From the NCBI GenBank assembly GCA_964549945.1, contig CAZJXD010000005.1, positions 43,913-107,912 of the forward strand: DNA of 64,000 bases, in the 5' to 3' direction. Source of the DNA: B25-G16 sp964549945. GTDB lineage: Bacteria > Desulfobacterota > DSM-4660 > Desulfatiglandales > B25-G16. The notes under the pieces are model-generated. The model was not told where the DNA came from. It did no database searches and saw only the letters and a list, made by a program, of their open reading frames with translations. This document shows, piece by piece, positions 52,030 through 60,627 of the stretch (the stretch's first letter is position 1; each line of letters begins with the position of its first letter). The position numbers were made by a program, and so were the translations under genes.

Positions 52030-52638
52030 ATGAATGAAGATCTCAAAGACTCCGCCCTCTCGCCCAGAGAAGATGCGGTGCTGATCAAGGCCTTTCAGGG
52101 AGGAGATAAGGCCGCCTTTGATGAGCTGGTCCTCAAACATCAGCACAAACTGTTCAATCTCTGTTACCGGTTCCTGGGCGATTACCAGGAAGCGAATGAT
52201 TCCGCCCAGGAGACCTTCATAAAGGTCTATCAATCTCTGAAGAGATTCAGGTTCGAATCCGCTTTTTCCACATGGCTGTATCGGATCGGGGTCAATACCT
52301 CCAAGAACAAGCTCAAGTCCGCGGAGTACAGGTGGAAAAAGAGGATGGTTCCTCTGGATAATCCGGCCTCACTGGACCATAGCAGCCCAGCCACGGGGAT
52401 TCAGGATGAGAGCAACTCCCCTGCGATGGAGCTTGAGAAAAAAGAGAGGATGAGACTTATTCAGGAGGCCATCAACGCACTACCCCCCGAACAAAAGGAG
52501 GTGGTGGCCCTCCGTGATATTGAAGGGCTCTCCTATGAGGAAATTGTTGAGATCACCGGTGTCAACCCCGGCACGGTAAAGTCAAGGCTTGCCAGGGCAA
52601 GACTGGAGCTCAGAAAAAGGCTAAGGAGCGTGATATAA
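52030..52638 (+). CDS. ECF RNA polymerase sigma factor (RpoE-like)
   Basis: A 202-residue sigma-70 group 4 factor. Region 2 is FDELVLKHQHKLFNLCYRFL with AQETFIKVYQSLKRFRFESA and FSTWLYRIGVNTSKNKL. Region 4 is INALPPEQKEVVALRDIEGL with YEEIVEITGVNPGTVKSRLA. It is followed at once by its anti-sigma factor (ATG directly after the stop). No Shine-Dalgarno sequence precedes the ATG, in line with a leaderless transcript. It probably controls itself and the VIT/vWA gene. Confidence 0.94.
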   Translation: MNEDLKDSALSPREDAVLIKAFQGGDKAAFDELVLKHQHKLFNLCYRFLGDYQEANDSAQETFIKVYQSLKRFRFESAFSTWLYRIGVNTSKNKLKSAEYRWKKRMVPLDNPASLDHSSPATGIQDESNSPAMELEKKERMRLIQEAINALPPEQKEVVALRDIEGLSYEEIVEITGVNPGTVKSRLARARLELRKRLRSVI

Positions 52639-53547
52639 ATGAACTGTGAAGAGATTAAGGGGCTTTTGTCCGAATATGTGGATGGGGCGCTGGATCAAAA
52701 GACCAAGGCCCTTGTAGATGAACATCTTTCCGCCTGCAAGGACTGTGCAGAAGAGCTCGCTTCATTGAAGGCGCTGGTCAATGAGCTGGGCTCCCTGGAA
52801 TCCGTTGCGCCTCCAGGAGATTTCCTCGCCCAACTGCATGAACGCATGGAACGGCGCTCCCCCTTCTCAAAGATCCTCCGTACCTTGTTCGTTCCAATAC
52901 GCGTAAAGATCCCCCTTGAATTTGCGGGCGCGGCGGCTATGGCAATTCTCGTGTTTTCTCTCTTCTATATTCAACAAGATCACTATAGGACGGCACAAGC
53001 CCCGGTGAGCCTCAAAAAGGAGAAGGTTGCCCAAAAAGGTGCGCTGGAAAGTTGGGGGGAAGGCCTGAAAGACGAAGCCTCCAAGCCCCAACTTGCGTAT
53101 AGAACGGCAACCGCAGAGCAGCCCCCGGGGAAAAAAGAGCCGATTGAATTGGCCCTTGTCATGAAAAGAGCGCTCCCCCCAGAAACACATGCCCCGGGCA
53201 CGGCCATGGAAGCTGCGCCAGCGCCAAAAGAGAAGATGAGAAGATCGCTGGCCAAGAGGGAGGCCGTGCCAGGTGCCCAGCTGGAAACAGCTAAAAGGTA
53301 TGACGATCTTCTTCAACGATTAACCGGGCTCGTGGAGCTTGTAGGGGGAAGGGTGGTATCCATAGAATATGAAAAGGACTCCCACAGGCCGGAGGCCATT
53401 CATGCCGAAATTCCCGCCGAACATCTCAACACGTTCTATAACCGGCTAAGAGAGCTGGGTGACCTCCAGATTGCCCCCAGGAACGTAACCGGGAAAGGGC
53501 AAGGCCTTCTTCCGGTTCGAATACGGCTCCTCCCTTCTTCTCGGTAA
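52639..53547 (+). CDS. Zinc-binding anti-sigma factor
   Basis: A 302-residue protein with an N-terminal zinc-finger anti-sigma domain (MNCEEIKGLLSEYVDGALDQ, H29-x3-C33-x2-C36 in DEHLSACKDCAEEL). One membrane helix lies near 92-112 (LEFAGAAAMAILVFSLFYIQ). A periplasmic part has a low-complexity middle and a folded end (RLTGLVELVGGRVVSIEYEK, IPAEHLNTFYNRLRELGDLQ). It should hold the sigma factor at the membrane until a periplasmic signal releases it. Confidence 0.9.
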   Translation: MNCEEIKGLLSEYVDGALDQKTKALVDEHLSACKDCAEELASLKALVNELGSLESVAPPGDFLAQLHERMERRSPFSKILRTLFVPIRVKIPLEFAGAAAMAILVFSLFYIQQDHYRTAQAPVSLKKEKVAQKGALESWGEGLKDEASKPQLAYRTATAEQPPGKKEPIELALVMKRALPPETHAPGTAMEAAPAPKEKMRRSLAKREAVPGAQLETAKRYDDLLQRLTGLVELVGGRVVSIEYEKDSHRPEAIHAEIPAEHLNTFYNRLRELGDLQIAPRNVTGKGQGLLPVRIRLLPSSR

Positions 53548-53681
53548 AAAGCCCCAGAGACCCTCACCTTGAATTTGGCGAGCAAACCGGTTTTTTTATA
53601 AAGCCATCCCCATTTCCCGAATACCCTTCCCTAACATCCTCCGGCTCGGAGAGGGCCGGACCTGCCGCCCTAAATCTTATT

Positions 53682-53710
53682 GGAACTTTTCGCCGCTCCT
53701 CCTTGTCTAA
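53682..53710 (+). promoter_or_regulatory. ECF-type promoter of the VIT/vWA gene
   Basis: GGAAC (53682-53686), an 18-base spacer and GTCTAA (53705-53710) match the promoter of the sigma gene, including the TTTCG following the -35 box. This suggests that the sigma factor transcribes the VIT/vWA gene separately from its own operon. Confidence 0.62.
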
Positions 53711-53749
53711 GGTGTCAAAAGCGAACAATCAGACAAGGAGGGAAAGGAA

Positions 53750-56107
53750 ATGAGAAATATCACAAAAACAGTTGCGGCAATGGTATTCGCGGGGTTTCTT
53801 TTATCCGGTTTTTGCGCTTATGCGCAGCCGGAAACAGGCGGGGGAAAAACACTCTCCCCCTATTTTCTCGTGAAGAGCGATGACCCCGAAGTGGATCAGC
53901 TCTCACTGAAATCCACTACAGTCAAGGTACATATCGCGGGTGTCATCGCTGATGTGTTGGTGACCCAGGTCTATAAGAATGAAGGCAGAAGGCCGCTTGA
54001 GGCCATATACGTCTTTCCTGCATCCGCGAGGGCAGCAGTGTATGGGATGAAGATGACCATAGGAGCGCGAACCATTACAGCCAAGATTGAAAGGCGCGAG
54101 GATGCACGTCGTCAATACGAGGATGCAAAACAGGCGGGCAAGAGCGCATCCCTGCTGGAGCAGCAAAGGCCCAATGTGTTCCAGATGAACGTGGCCAACA
54201 TCCTCCCCTCGGATGTCATAAAGGTGGAGCTCAAATACACAGAACTGTTGGTGCCCACCGACGCTGTCTATGAGTTCGCCTATCCCACGGTGGTGGGGCC
54301 ACGCTACTCCGAGCAAGCAACCGATGATGCCAACCCGTGGGAGAACTGGGTGGGAAACCCCTATCTTCATCAGGGAGAGCCGCCCACCTATGCCTTTGAC
54401 ATGGCCGTGAATCTATCCTCCGGCCTCCCCATCCAGGAGCTGACCTGCTCCTCCCATAAGGTCAACATCACCTATGAGGGACCTGCCCTCTCCCGCATAA
54501 ACCTGGACCCCTCGGAGAAATACGGCGGGAACCGCGATTTCATCTTGAAGTACCGGCTGGCCGGCGGCCGGATCGAAACCGGATTGCTCCTCTTTGAGGG
54601 AGGCGAAGAGAATTTCTTCCTCCTCATGATGCAGCCCCCGAAACGGGTCAGCCAACGCCAGATTCCGCCCAGGGAGTATATCTTCATCGTGGATGTCTCG
54701 GGATCCATGCATGGCTTTCCCCTGGATATCTCCAAGAGGCTCCTCAAGGACCTCATAGGCTCGCTTCGCCCCACGGACAGGTTCAACGTGCTCCTCTTTG
54801 CCGGGGGTTCATCGCTCATGTCAGAGCAGTCTCTGCCCGCCACCCCGGAGAATATCGGCCATGCCATCACCATAATTGAAAGGGAGCGCGGGGGAGGCGG
54901 CACGAGGCTTCTTCCCGCCCTCAAGAGGGCGCTCGCCCTGCCCAAGGCTGAGGGATACTCGCGGAGTGTCGTGATCGCCACCGACGGGTATGTGTCAGTG
55001 GAAGAGGAGGCCTTTGACCTGATTCGCCACAATCTGGGCAATGCCAACATGTTTGCCTTCGGGATCGGGTCATCCGTGAACCGGCATCTCATCGAGGGCA
55101 TGGCAAGGGTCGGCATGGGGGAACCCTTTATCATAACCAACCCTCAAGAGGCACCGGAAAAGGCTCAAAAGCTCAGAAAACTCATCCAGTCGCCAGTACT
55201 TACTGGGATTACGGTAGATTTCGGAGGGTTCCAGATTTACGACGTGGAGCCCGCGAGCATCCCCGATTTGCTGGCCGATCGCCCCCTGATCGTCTTCGGG
55301 AAATGGCGCGGCAAACCCCTAGGCAGCATTGAAGTGCGAGGCACTTCCGGCAAAAAATCATTCACGGAAAGGCTCGATGTGGCCCATACAAGGCCTCTGG
55401 AGGCCAACTCGGCCCTGCGCTACCTCTGGGCACGGCACCGGATTGCGCTTCTCTCTGATTATAACAGGTTGAGCCCAAAGGATGAGCGGGTTCAAGAGGT
55501 GACGAGCCTTGGGCTGACCTACCATCTCTTGACCGCGTATACCTCCTTTATCGCGGTAGACACCCAGGTTCGCGTGGTGGATGGCAAGGCTGTCACGGTC
55601 ACGCAGCCCCTTCCCCTGCCTCAGGGCGTCTCCGACCTGGCAGTGGGGAACCGAACTTTTGCGAAATATAGAGCTCAGGTCTCTCCTGCCGCCCCTCTGA
55701 CATTAGCCGGAGAAAGCGCCCCTGGAAAAGGCTGGCCCGCATCCAAGGATGAAAATTCGACCTCTTACAAGGCCTCTTCTGAGAAGATTCATGTGGAGGT
55801 AAGAAAAATCGTGGTTTCAGGAGGACTCCAGGAGCACTCTTTTAAAACGGTGATAGAAAGCGCTATGCCGGTCATCAACACCTGTTACAGGGCAGCCTTA
55901 GGGCAGCAATCCTGCCCAAAAGGTAAGGTGGTCTTCGACTTGGTTATTGGCCCGGATGGTCGAGTCACCGAGGGCTCTATGGAAAAAGGCCAGAGCAAAT
56001 ATAAAGCCTTTGAGCGTTGTATGGTCAAAATCCTCAAGGCCTTGCAGTTTCCCGCAAAGGCCGGGCGAAAACACGCGGTCGTCAAGATCACCTTCATCCT
56101 TGGATAA
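53750..56107 (+). CDS. VIT and vWA domain protein with AgmX/PglI-type C-terminal domain
   Basis: A 785-residue secreted protein (signal AAMVFAGFLLSGFCAYAQ). A VIT domain covers about 45-170 (VKVHIAGVIADVLVTQVYKN, LEAIYVFPASARAAVYGMKM). A vWA domain with a full MIDAS (FIVDVSGSMHGFP, near residue 316) runs to about 500. The last 90 residues (VINTCYRAALGQQSCPKGKV, VFDLVIGPDGRVTEGSMEKG) form an AgmX/PglI-type domain known from myxobacterial gliding and adventurous-motility proteins. It is the output gene of the ECF regulon upstream. It may bind metal-dependent ligands at the cell surface; role unknown. AGGAGGGAAAGGAA precedes the ATG. Confidence 0.9.
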   Translation: MRNITKTVAAMVFAGFLLSGFCAYAQPETGGGKTLSPYFLVKSDDPEVDQLSLKSTTVKVHIAGVIADVLVTQVYKNEGRRPLEAIYVFPASARAAVYGMKMTIGARTITAKIERREDARRQYEDAKQAGKSASLLEQQRPNVFQMNVANILPSDVIKVELKYTELLVPTDAVYEFAYPTVVGPRYSEQATDDANPWENWVGNPYLHQGEPPTYAFDMAVNLSSGLPIQELTCSSHKVNITYEGPALSRINLDPSEKYGGNRDFILKYRLAGGRIETGLLLFEGGEENFFLLMMQPPKRVSQRQIPPREYIFIVDVSGSMHGFPLDISKRLLKDLIGSLRPTDRFNVLLFAGGSSLMSEQSLPATPENIGHAITIIERERGGGGTRLLPALKRALALPKAEGYSRSVVIATDGYVSVEEEAFDLIRHNLGNANMFAFGIGSSVNRHLIEGMARVGMGEPFIITNPQEAPEKAQKLRKLIQSPVLTGITVDFGGFQIYDVEPASIPDLLADRPLIVFGKWRGKPLGSIEVRGTSGKKSFTERLDVAHTRPLEANSALRYLWARHRIALLSDYNRLSPKDERVQEVTSLGLTYHLLTAYTSFIAVDTQVRVVDGKAVTVTQPLPLPQGVSDLAVGNRTFAKYRAQVSPAAPLTLAGESAPGKGWPASKDENSTSYKASSEKIHVEVRKIVVSGGLQEHSFKTVIESAMPVINTCYRAALGQQSCPKGKVVFDLVIGPDGRVTEGSMEKGQSKYKAFERCMVKILKALQFPAKAGRKHAVVKITFILG

Positions 56108-56240
56108 TATTCCCTTACCGGCGCCGGCCCTCTCGCCCACCAGGGGCCGGCGCCGCTTTCCCATCCATCTCGCTATTCTCCATTACAATTCCAAGGCTTT
56201 TATTCCGCGGATGTATTCGCTCTGGGTCAGCCATTACTAA
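56090..56240. repeat. Repeat family A, copy 1 (end of the VIT/vWA gene plus downstream)
   Basis: The last codons of the VIT/vWA gene, its stop, the following hairpin and about 80 more bases recur at 60628-60792. The first 53 bases (starting ACCTTCATCCTTGGATAATA) are identical in the two. The second half (CTATTCTCC...GCGGAT...ATTACTAATTTA) recurs again at 59245-59324. See the findings. Confidence 0.85.
56118..56155 (+). terminator. GC-rich hairpin after the VIT/vWA gene
   Basis: CCGGCGCCGGCCC (56118-56130) and GGGGCCGGCGCCG (56143-56155) form a very strong stem. There is only a short pyrimidine run (CTTTCCC) after it, so it is called a probable terminator. The copy at 60.6 kb has a decayed right arm. 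Confidence 0.65.
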
Positions 56241-56332
56241 TTTATGATAGAGGCTTTTAAATGAAGGAATACCACCAGGCATATTGCCTTTGCAATGCAA
56301 TCTCTGTTCGGTGTCCCCCTTACCACAACTAT

Positions 56333-56908
56333 TCACACCATGGTTTTGCGCATCCCCGCTAAATAGCCCACACTGGATATAGCCACATGGAGGACAAAGG
56401 TGAGCAGGAAGGACCACAAGACCATCAATAGCGAGGGCCTGACAAGAAAGAAGAGGAATATCCAGATGCCCATGGTCAAATCAACCTGATCGAACAGGAA
56501 AAAGGCCATGCCCACAAGCCCCTCCTTTCTCATGCCAGGAGGAATGTCCAGTTGACGCTTGATAAAACTGTTGGGCAGCTCCCCCACTGTCATGCCAAGG
56601 CCAAGCAGTATCCCTGCAATATAGAGATGCTTGCGGTAGTCCAGCAAAAGAATCCATGGGGGGAGATATCCCTTTGCCTGAAGCCAGGCCTGAATAAAGG
56701 TACCCAAGGTGCAAAAAACCACACTGATCGTAAGCCCTCTCCAGGTCTTCTGATCACCAAAGATCCTCCTTCCCCTGAATCGTCCGCCAAGATCGAGGGG
56801 CCTTTTGAGCCAACTCAACCAGTCATATTTCATGCAGAATCCATGGGCGATGGCAACCAGGAGCAAGGGGGATCCTAAAAAAAGGATCTGGTAAGTTAGC
56901 TCCAGCAC
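56333..56908 (-). CDS. CDP-archaeol synthase family membrane protein
   Basis: A 191-residue protein with five or so membrane helices. The CarS family motifs are RRIFGDQKTWRGLTI and VGELPNSFIKRQLDIPPGMR, and FFLFDQVDLTMGIWIFLFFL follows. In archaea CarS makes CDP-archaeol from CTP and an unsaturated ether lipid. Bacterial homologues are known but poorly studied; they may act on other prenyl or diacyl lipids. The neighbour on the same strand upstream is a radical-SAM protein. Confidence 0.82.
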   Translation of the reverse strand: MLELTYQILFLGSPLLLVAIAHGFCMKYDWLSWLKRPLDLGGRFRGRRIFGDQKTWRGLTISVVFCTLGTFIQAWLQAKGYLPPWILLLDYRKHLYIAGILLGLGMTVGELPNSFIKRQLDIPPGMRKEGLVGMAFFLFDQVDLTMGIWIFLFFLVRPSLLMVLWSFLLTFVLHVAISSVGYLAGMRKTMV

Positions 56909-57066
56909 AGCAATCCTTTACTCGAGAGGTTAAATGGACACCTGCCTATTTGGCAATCCTCTCTAATCTCACGAGATCATCACCCTACCACATTCAGTGC
57001 TTCCCTAGAGGAAAGGAAGCATTAGTTTCTCGGGTGCCCTTTCAACCGATAAGGGATGCCCAAAAC

Positions 57067-58137
57067 TTACCCGACGCGGGAGTGCTTGCGGATCCACTGG
57101 GGGATCGAGCGCATGTGGTAGTAGTGGCCCATGGTGTAGAAACACGTTGAGGAGCAGAAGGGTAAACACTTTTCCTTGACGGCCCGCAGTCCTTCCTCAT
57201 CAAAATGCGGTTCCCAGATACGCCCCCAGTTGTGGTCGTAGGTAATCAAGTCAAAGCAGGGAGAGAGTGTGCCGTCTGGCCTGATAAGGGCGCCATTGTG
57301 TCCGGCACGGCAGTCCCAGGTCCGCATGGAACCCCGCATCCGTTCCTTGAAGGCCTTGAGGTGCTCTATTGAGTTGACCATGGGCCAGCCCTGGCGCTGT
57401 TTATCGATAAGCCAGTCTAAAAGTTCGTCCACCTCATTGTATTTATCCGGCGTGATGTGAAGCCCGTCATCCAGATGTTCGTAGTGATCCACATTGACAA
57501 AGCCTTGCGGCGGCTCATTGAGGTGGTAATCGGTCCCGATTTTGTTCTGGTGGGCAATCTCTGTTAGCAGCTTCACGTCCTTGATGTTGGTTCGGCAGAT
57601 GTTGATATTGAAAAAGAGAAGGAAGCCGTACTTTTTTTGCCGTTCCACCAGGTAGCGGAACTGGGGTTCAATACTGAGCAGGGCCTTGGGCAAGCCCTTG
57701 CGCGAGGCCACGCAGTCCACGGCCAGGTTTATCGCCGCCACACCTGCCTTCCCGATCTCATCGATAAAGGCCTTATCCAGGAGATACCCGTTAGTGGGCA
57801 GATACATGAAGAACCCATTTTCCGCACCATAGCGAATGATCTCCAAGACAAAGTCCTTGCGCAACAATGGCTCGCCGCCCATGAGGGGGATGACCCGGCA
57901 GCCGAGGGATTTGAGCCAGTCAACAGCGCTCTTGGCGGTTTCAAGGTCCATCCCCGGCAAGTCATTATTGAACTGGAAGCAGTAGTGGCAGTCTATGTTG
58001 CACTGCCATTCGGTGTAAAGGTAACAGAGGACGGGCCGAAACTCCTCGGCGTGAATTCGAGAGTTGAGGTAGGGGATCACCCAGCGGCGGACAGCGCGTC
58101 CCCCGTTGGAACATTTATACTTCACGGTTTGGAACAT
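57067..58137 (-). CDS. Radical SAM protein with SPASM-like C terminus
   Basis: Counted from the ATG at 58137 (AGGAGG before it) the protein has 356 residues. The radical-SAM cluster motif is CNIDCHYCFQFNNDLPGMDL, followed by VIPLMGGEPLLRKDFVLEII and YLPTNGYLLDKAFIDEIG. C-terminal cysteines (WDCRAGHNGALIRPDGTLSP, CFDLITYDH, CLPFCSSTCFYT) should bind auxiliary clusters. Such enzymes modify peptides, lipids or cofactors. No small peptide substrate gene is seen close by. Confidence 0.88.
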   Translation of the reverse strand: MFQTVKYKCSNGGRAVRRWVIPYLNSRIHAEEFRPVLCYLYTEWQCNIDCHYCFQFNNDLPGMDLETAKSAVDWLKSLGCRVIPLMGGEPLLRKDFVLEIIRYGAENGFFMYLPTNGYLLDKAFIDEIGKAGVAAINLAVDCVASRKGLPKALLSIEPQFRYLVERQKKYGFLLFFNINICRTNIKDVKLLTEIAHQNKIGTDYHLNEPPQGFVNVDHYEHLDDGLHITPDKYNEVDELLDWLIDKQRQGWPMVNSIEHLKAFKERMRGSMRTWDCRAGHNGALIRPDGTLSPCFDLITYDHNWGRIWEPHFDEEGLRAVKEKCLPFCSSTCFYTMGHYYHMRSIPQWIRKHSRVG

Positions 58138-58378
58138 GAGCTTTCCTCCTGGGCAAGACATGACCAATCTCTATGCCCGAATCTGACTCGAAAGATGGAA
58201 CCTTCTTTAGTAAAGGGGATAAAAGTTCAAGTAACAAGCTGCCCTTTCTTTAATGATGAGGCTATTGTTGGGCTTATAGGCCACCACCATGCCCTCCCTG
58301 GACAGGAGCGCCTGAAGGATGGAGGCGAGATACCCGGCATCAGCGTAATCGAGGCGATGAATGAAGGAACCTGGATGA

Positions 58379-59032
58379 TCAGCAGGCATGTTTCATAACC
58401 CACACCTCAGGGCCGACCGCGGGAAGCCTTTCCGGCGTGAGCTCGATCTCGCTCTGATCAAGCCTCTTGATGTTCTTCATCTCCTTTAGGAAGCCATCCA
58501 CCTCGGAGATCGGGAGCTCGCACTTCTCTGTCTTAAAGTGCATGGGTATCACCAGCCTGGGCTTGAGAGACTCAACCACCTTGGCTGCCCCCTCTGCGTC
58601 TACCGTGTAGGTGCCGCCAACCGGCACGAGGAGCAAGTCCACCGCACCAATGGTCTTGATCTGATCCGATGAGAGCTGGTGGCCCAGATCGCCTGCAAAG
58701 CAGACGGTGATTCCATCCACCGTAAAGGCGAATACCTTGTTGTCCCCACGCTCAGCACCCTCGGATTCGTCGTGATGGGTTTGAATGGCCGTCACCTCAA
58801 TATCTCCCACCTTGCCGGAGCCTTTGAGAACATGCGGCGAACCCGGCAGGCCTTGTACGTAGTTGTGGTCCGCATGGTCGTGGCTCACAAGCACCGCATC
58901 GGCTTTGTCACGCACTTGATCATACTTGAGCACCCCACCGTATCCCCCTGGATCATAGGGATCCGTAACGAGGACCTTGCCGTCAGAGGCCGTGATGGTG
59001 AAGCTGGCGTGACCATTCCATTTTATTCTCAT
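58379..59032 (-). CDS. Metallo-beta-lactamase-fold hydrolase (UlaG/YtkL type)
   Basis: Counted from the ATG at 59032 the protein has 217 residues. The metal site is LVSHDHADHNYVQGLPGSPH, with further ligands in AIQTHHDES, CFAGDLGHQLS and LVIPMHFKTEKCELPI. This subgroup (MRIKWNGHASFTI start) includes UPF0173 and UlaG-like hydrolases of uncertain substrate. An ATG three codons upstream is also possible. Confidence 0.9.
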   Translation of the reverse strand: MRIKWNGHASFTITASDGKVLVTDPYDPGGYGGVLKYDQVRDKADAVLVSHDHADHNYVQGLPGSPHVLKGSGKVGDIEVTAIQTHHDESEGAERGDNKVFAFTVDGITVCFAGDLGHQLSSDQIKTIGAVDLLLVPVGGTYTVDAEGAAKVVESLKPRLVIPMHFKTEKCELPISEVDGFLKEMKNIKRLDQSEIELTPERLPAVGPEVWVMKHAC

Positions 59033-59244
59033 AAGCACCATCCTTTCTCCCTCGCTTGACTTGGAGAGCTATATGTTTGAATTGCCTATTTGATCGTTGG
59101 ATAGCATAAAACTAATAAAAAATAAACTACCTTCCAATCACAGGAGAGGCGGGGAATGTAGTGAGACTTGAAGCAAGGCGTTGCAAAGTAAAAGGGGATA
59201 ATCAGCAGGAAATGAGGGGCTGGCTTCACTTTCGCAAGTAACCC
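59033..59244. other. Noncoding region with no recognised element
   Basis: About 210 bp between the metallo-hydrolase gene and repeat copy 2. AT-rich near 59100-59130. It should hold the hydrolase promoter; nothing more is seen. Confidence 0.4.
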
Positions 59245-59324
59245 TCCCATCCATCTCGCTATTCTCCACCAAAATTCCAGCGTTTTCAGGCTGCGGATTT
59301 ATGTGATTAGTTATTACTAATTTA
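59245..59324. repeat. Repeat family A, copy 2 (core only)
   Basis: CCCATCCATCTCGCTATTCT and the following 60 bases match 56159-56240 closely, with the same end ATTACTAATTTA. The part containing the gene end and hairpin is missing. It lies just upstream of the VapBC promoter. Confidence 0.8.
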
Positions 59325-59378
59325 AGCCTCTTATATGCCCTCCGATACACTGTTCAAAGGAATAATTGAAATGAATTC

Positions 59379-59424
59379 TTGACTCTTTCCGGATATTAAG
59401 GTAAGAATAAGATATGTAAGAATA
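59379..59424 (+). promoter_or_regulatory. Promoter and operator of the right-hand vapBC operon
   Basis: TTGACT (59379-59384), a 17-bp spacer and TAAGAA (59402-59407) form a sigma-70 promoter. GTAAGAATA occurs at 59401-59409 and 59416-59424, over and just after the -10 box, where a bound antitoxin would block transcription. AAAGGAGG for the antitoxin follows. Confidence 0.65.
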
Positions 59425-59442
59425 GGAAAGGAGGATTATGCT

Positions 59443-59670
59443 ATGCGCATCACCTCAAAAGGACAGGTCACCATTCCCATTTCATTCAGGGAAAAGCTTG
59501 GTTTTCTGCCAAACAGTGAGGTTGAATTTGAGATTGAGGGGGAGACATTGCGTTTGCGAAAGGTCGACAACGGGCAGGGGAGGGGAAGCAGACTTGTCTC
59601 ACAGTTGCGCGGCAAGGCCACGACAGGCATGAGTACAGAAGAAATTATGGCCTTGACGCGGGGTGAATAA
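59443..59670 (+). CDS. vapB: AbrB-family antitoxin (VapB type)
   Basis: A 75-residue protein starting MRITSKGQVTIPISFREKLG, the classic AbrB/SpoVT swapped-hairpin domain. The rest (RGKATTGMSTEEIMALTRGE) is the toxin-binding tail. AAAGGAGG lies eight bases before the ATG. The stop overlaps the toxin ATG by one base (TAATGG). Confidence 0.93.
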   Translation: MRITSKGQVTIPISFREKLGFLPNSEVEFEIEGETLRLRKVDNGQGRGSRLVSQLRGKATTGMSTEEIMALTRGE

Positions 59671-60083
59671 TGGAAATATTGGTCGACAGCAATATCATTC
59701 TGGACATCGTTACCGAGGATCCGGGGTGGTTCCAATGGTCTTCTGAAACATTTGCATATTATGCAGATTCAAATATACTAGCGATTAATCCTATCATATA
59801 TGCGGAAGTATCAATCGGATTTAAACGAATTGAAGAGGTCGAAGAAGTCCTGTCTTTAACAAATTTCCGCCGTTCCCAACTCCCCTGGGAAGCAGCGTTT
59901 CTTGCAGGCAAATGTTTTATGGAATATCGCAAGAGAGGAGGACTAAAACGGTCACCTTTGCCTGACTTTTTCATTGGTGCACATGCCACCATAATGGGAA
60001 TGAGCTTGATGACACGGGATGTGTCTCGGTATCGCACCTACTTTCCAAAATTGAACTTAATCTCACCAGAAAACACAGTCTGA
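59670..60083 (+). CDS. vapC: PIN-domain ribonuclease toxin (VapC)
   Basis: A 137-residue PIN protein. Acidic residues are seen in MEILVDSNIILDIVTEDPGW (D6), NPIIYAEVSIGF (Glu), LPDFFIGAHATIMGMSLMTR (Asp) and TRDVSRYRTYFP (Asp). It is coupled to the AbrB antitoxin by a one-base overlap. The toxin appears intact. Confidence 0.93.
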   Translation: MEILVDSNIILDIVTEDPGWFQWSSETFAYYADSNILAINPIIYAEVSIGFKRIEEVEEVLSLTNFRRSQLPWEAAFLAGKCFMEYRKRGGLKRSPLPDFFIGAHATIMGMSLMTRDVSRYRTYFPKLNLISPENTV

Positions 60084-60325
60084 ACTAGGCATGAAAAGAG
60101 TCAAGTGCCGTGTAGCTGGGGGGGTGTAGTTACGGTTTATCTCGAATTACCTCTTCTTCGTATCCCGATTCTCTTTTATGAAAACTGAGATAATGTTGGC
60201 AACATAGTCAGTCCCGTATTATATCTCCAGATTTATAGATGAACCGCAGCGCATTCTGCTCTTATGAATAATTATTGCCTTACCTCATGGTGTATGTTTT
60301 AATAGTCTCGTAAAAAAGGTGTACC

Positions 60326-60559
60326 ATGGCGACAACAAATGACAGAGTAATTGAGGAAGCCCTATCTCTTCCGGCAGACGTCCGTCTGAGCTTGGTTGAG
60401 AAACTCCTTATGAGCCTCAATCTGCCAATCGATGAGGAAATTGATCGCCTTTGGGCAGAAGAAGCGGAACGTCGTATATCCCAAATTGAGGCCGGCGAGG
60501 TGAAGCTGGTTCCCGGTGAGGAAGTCTTCGACAAAATCCGAGCAAAGCATAAGAGATGA
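60326..60559 (+). CDS. Addiction-module antitoxin of the PF09720 type, toxin broken
   Basis: A 77-residue protein (VIEEALSLPADVRLSLVEKL, LPIDEEIDRLWAEEAERRIS) of the putative addiction-module component family, usually followed by a ParE/RelE toxin. A toxin start overlaps its stop here but is cut after nine codons, so the antitoxin is left without a working partner. Confidence 0.88.
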   Translation: MATTNDRVIEEALSLPADVRLSLVEKLLMSLNLPIDEEIDRLWAEEAERRISQIEAGEVKLVPGEEVFDKIRAKHKR

Positions 60560-60585
60560 AATTCTATTTCCACGAGCATGCATGA
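60556..60585 (+). pseudogene. Remnant of a ParE/RelE-type toxin
   Basis: The ATG at 60556 overlaps the antitoxin stop (ATGA) and opens MKFYFHEHA before a TGA. This beginning is characteristic of ParE/RelE-like toxins paired with PF09720 antitoxins (M-[KR]-F-x-F-H-x-x-A). Nothing of the remaining 90 or so residues follows; about 40 bases later repeat family A begins. Confidence 0.6.
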
Positions 60586-60627
60586 GTAATGCTGACACCA
60601 TAGTCATCTATGTCACCTATTAAATTT

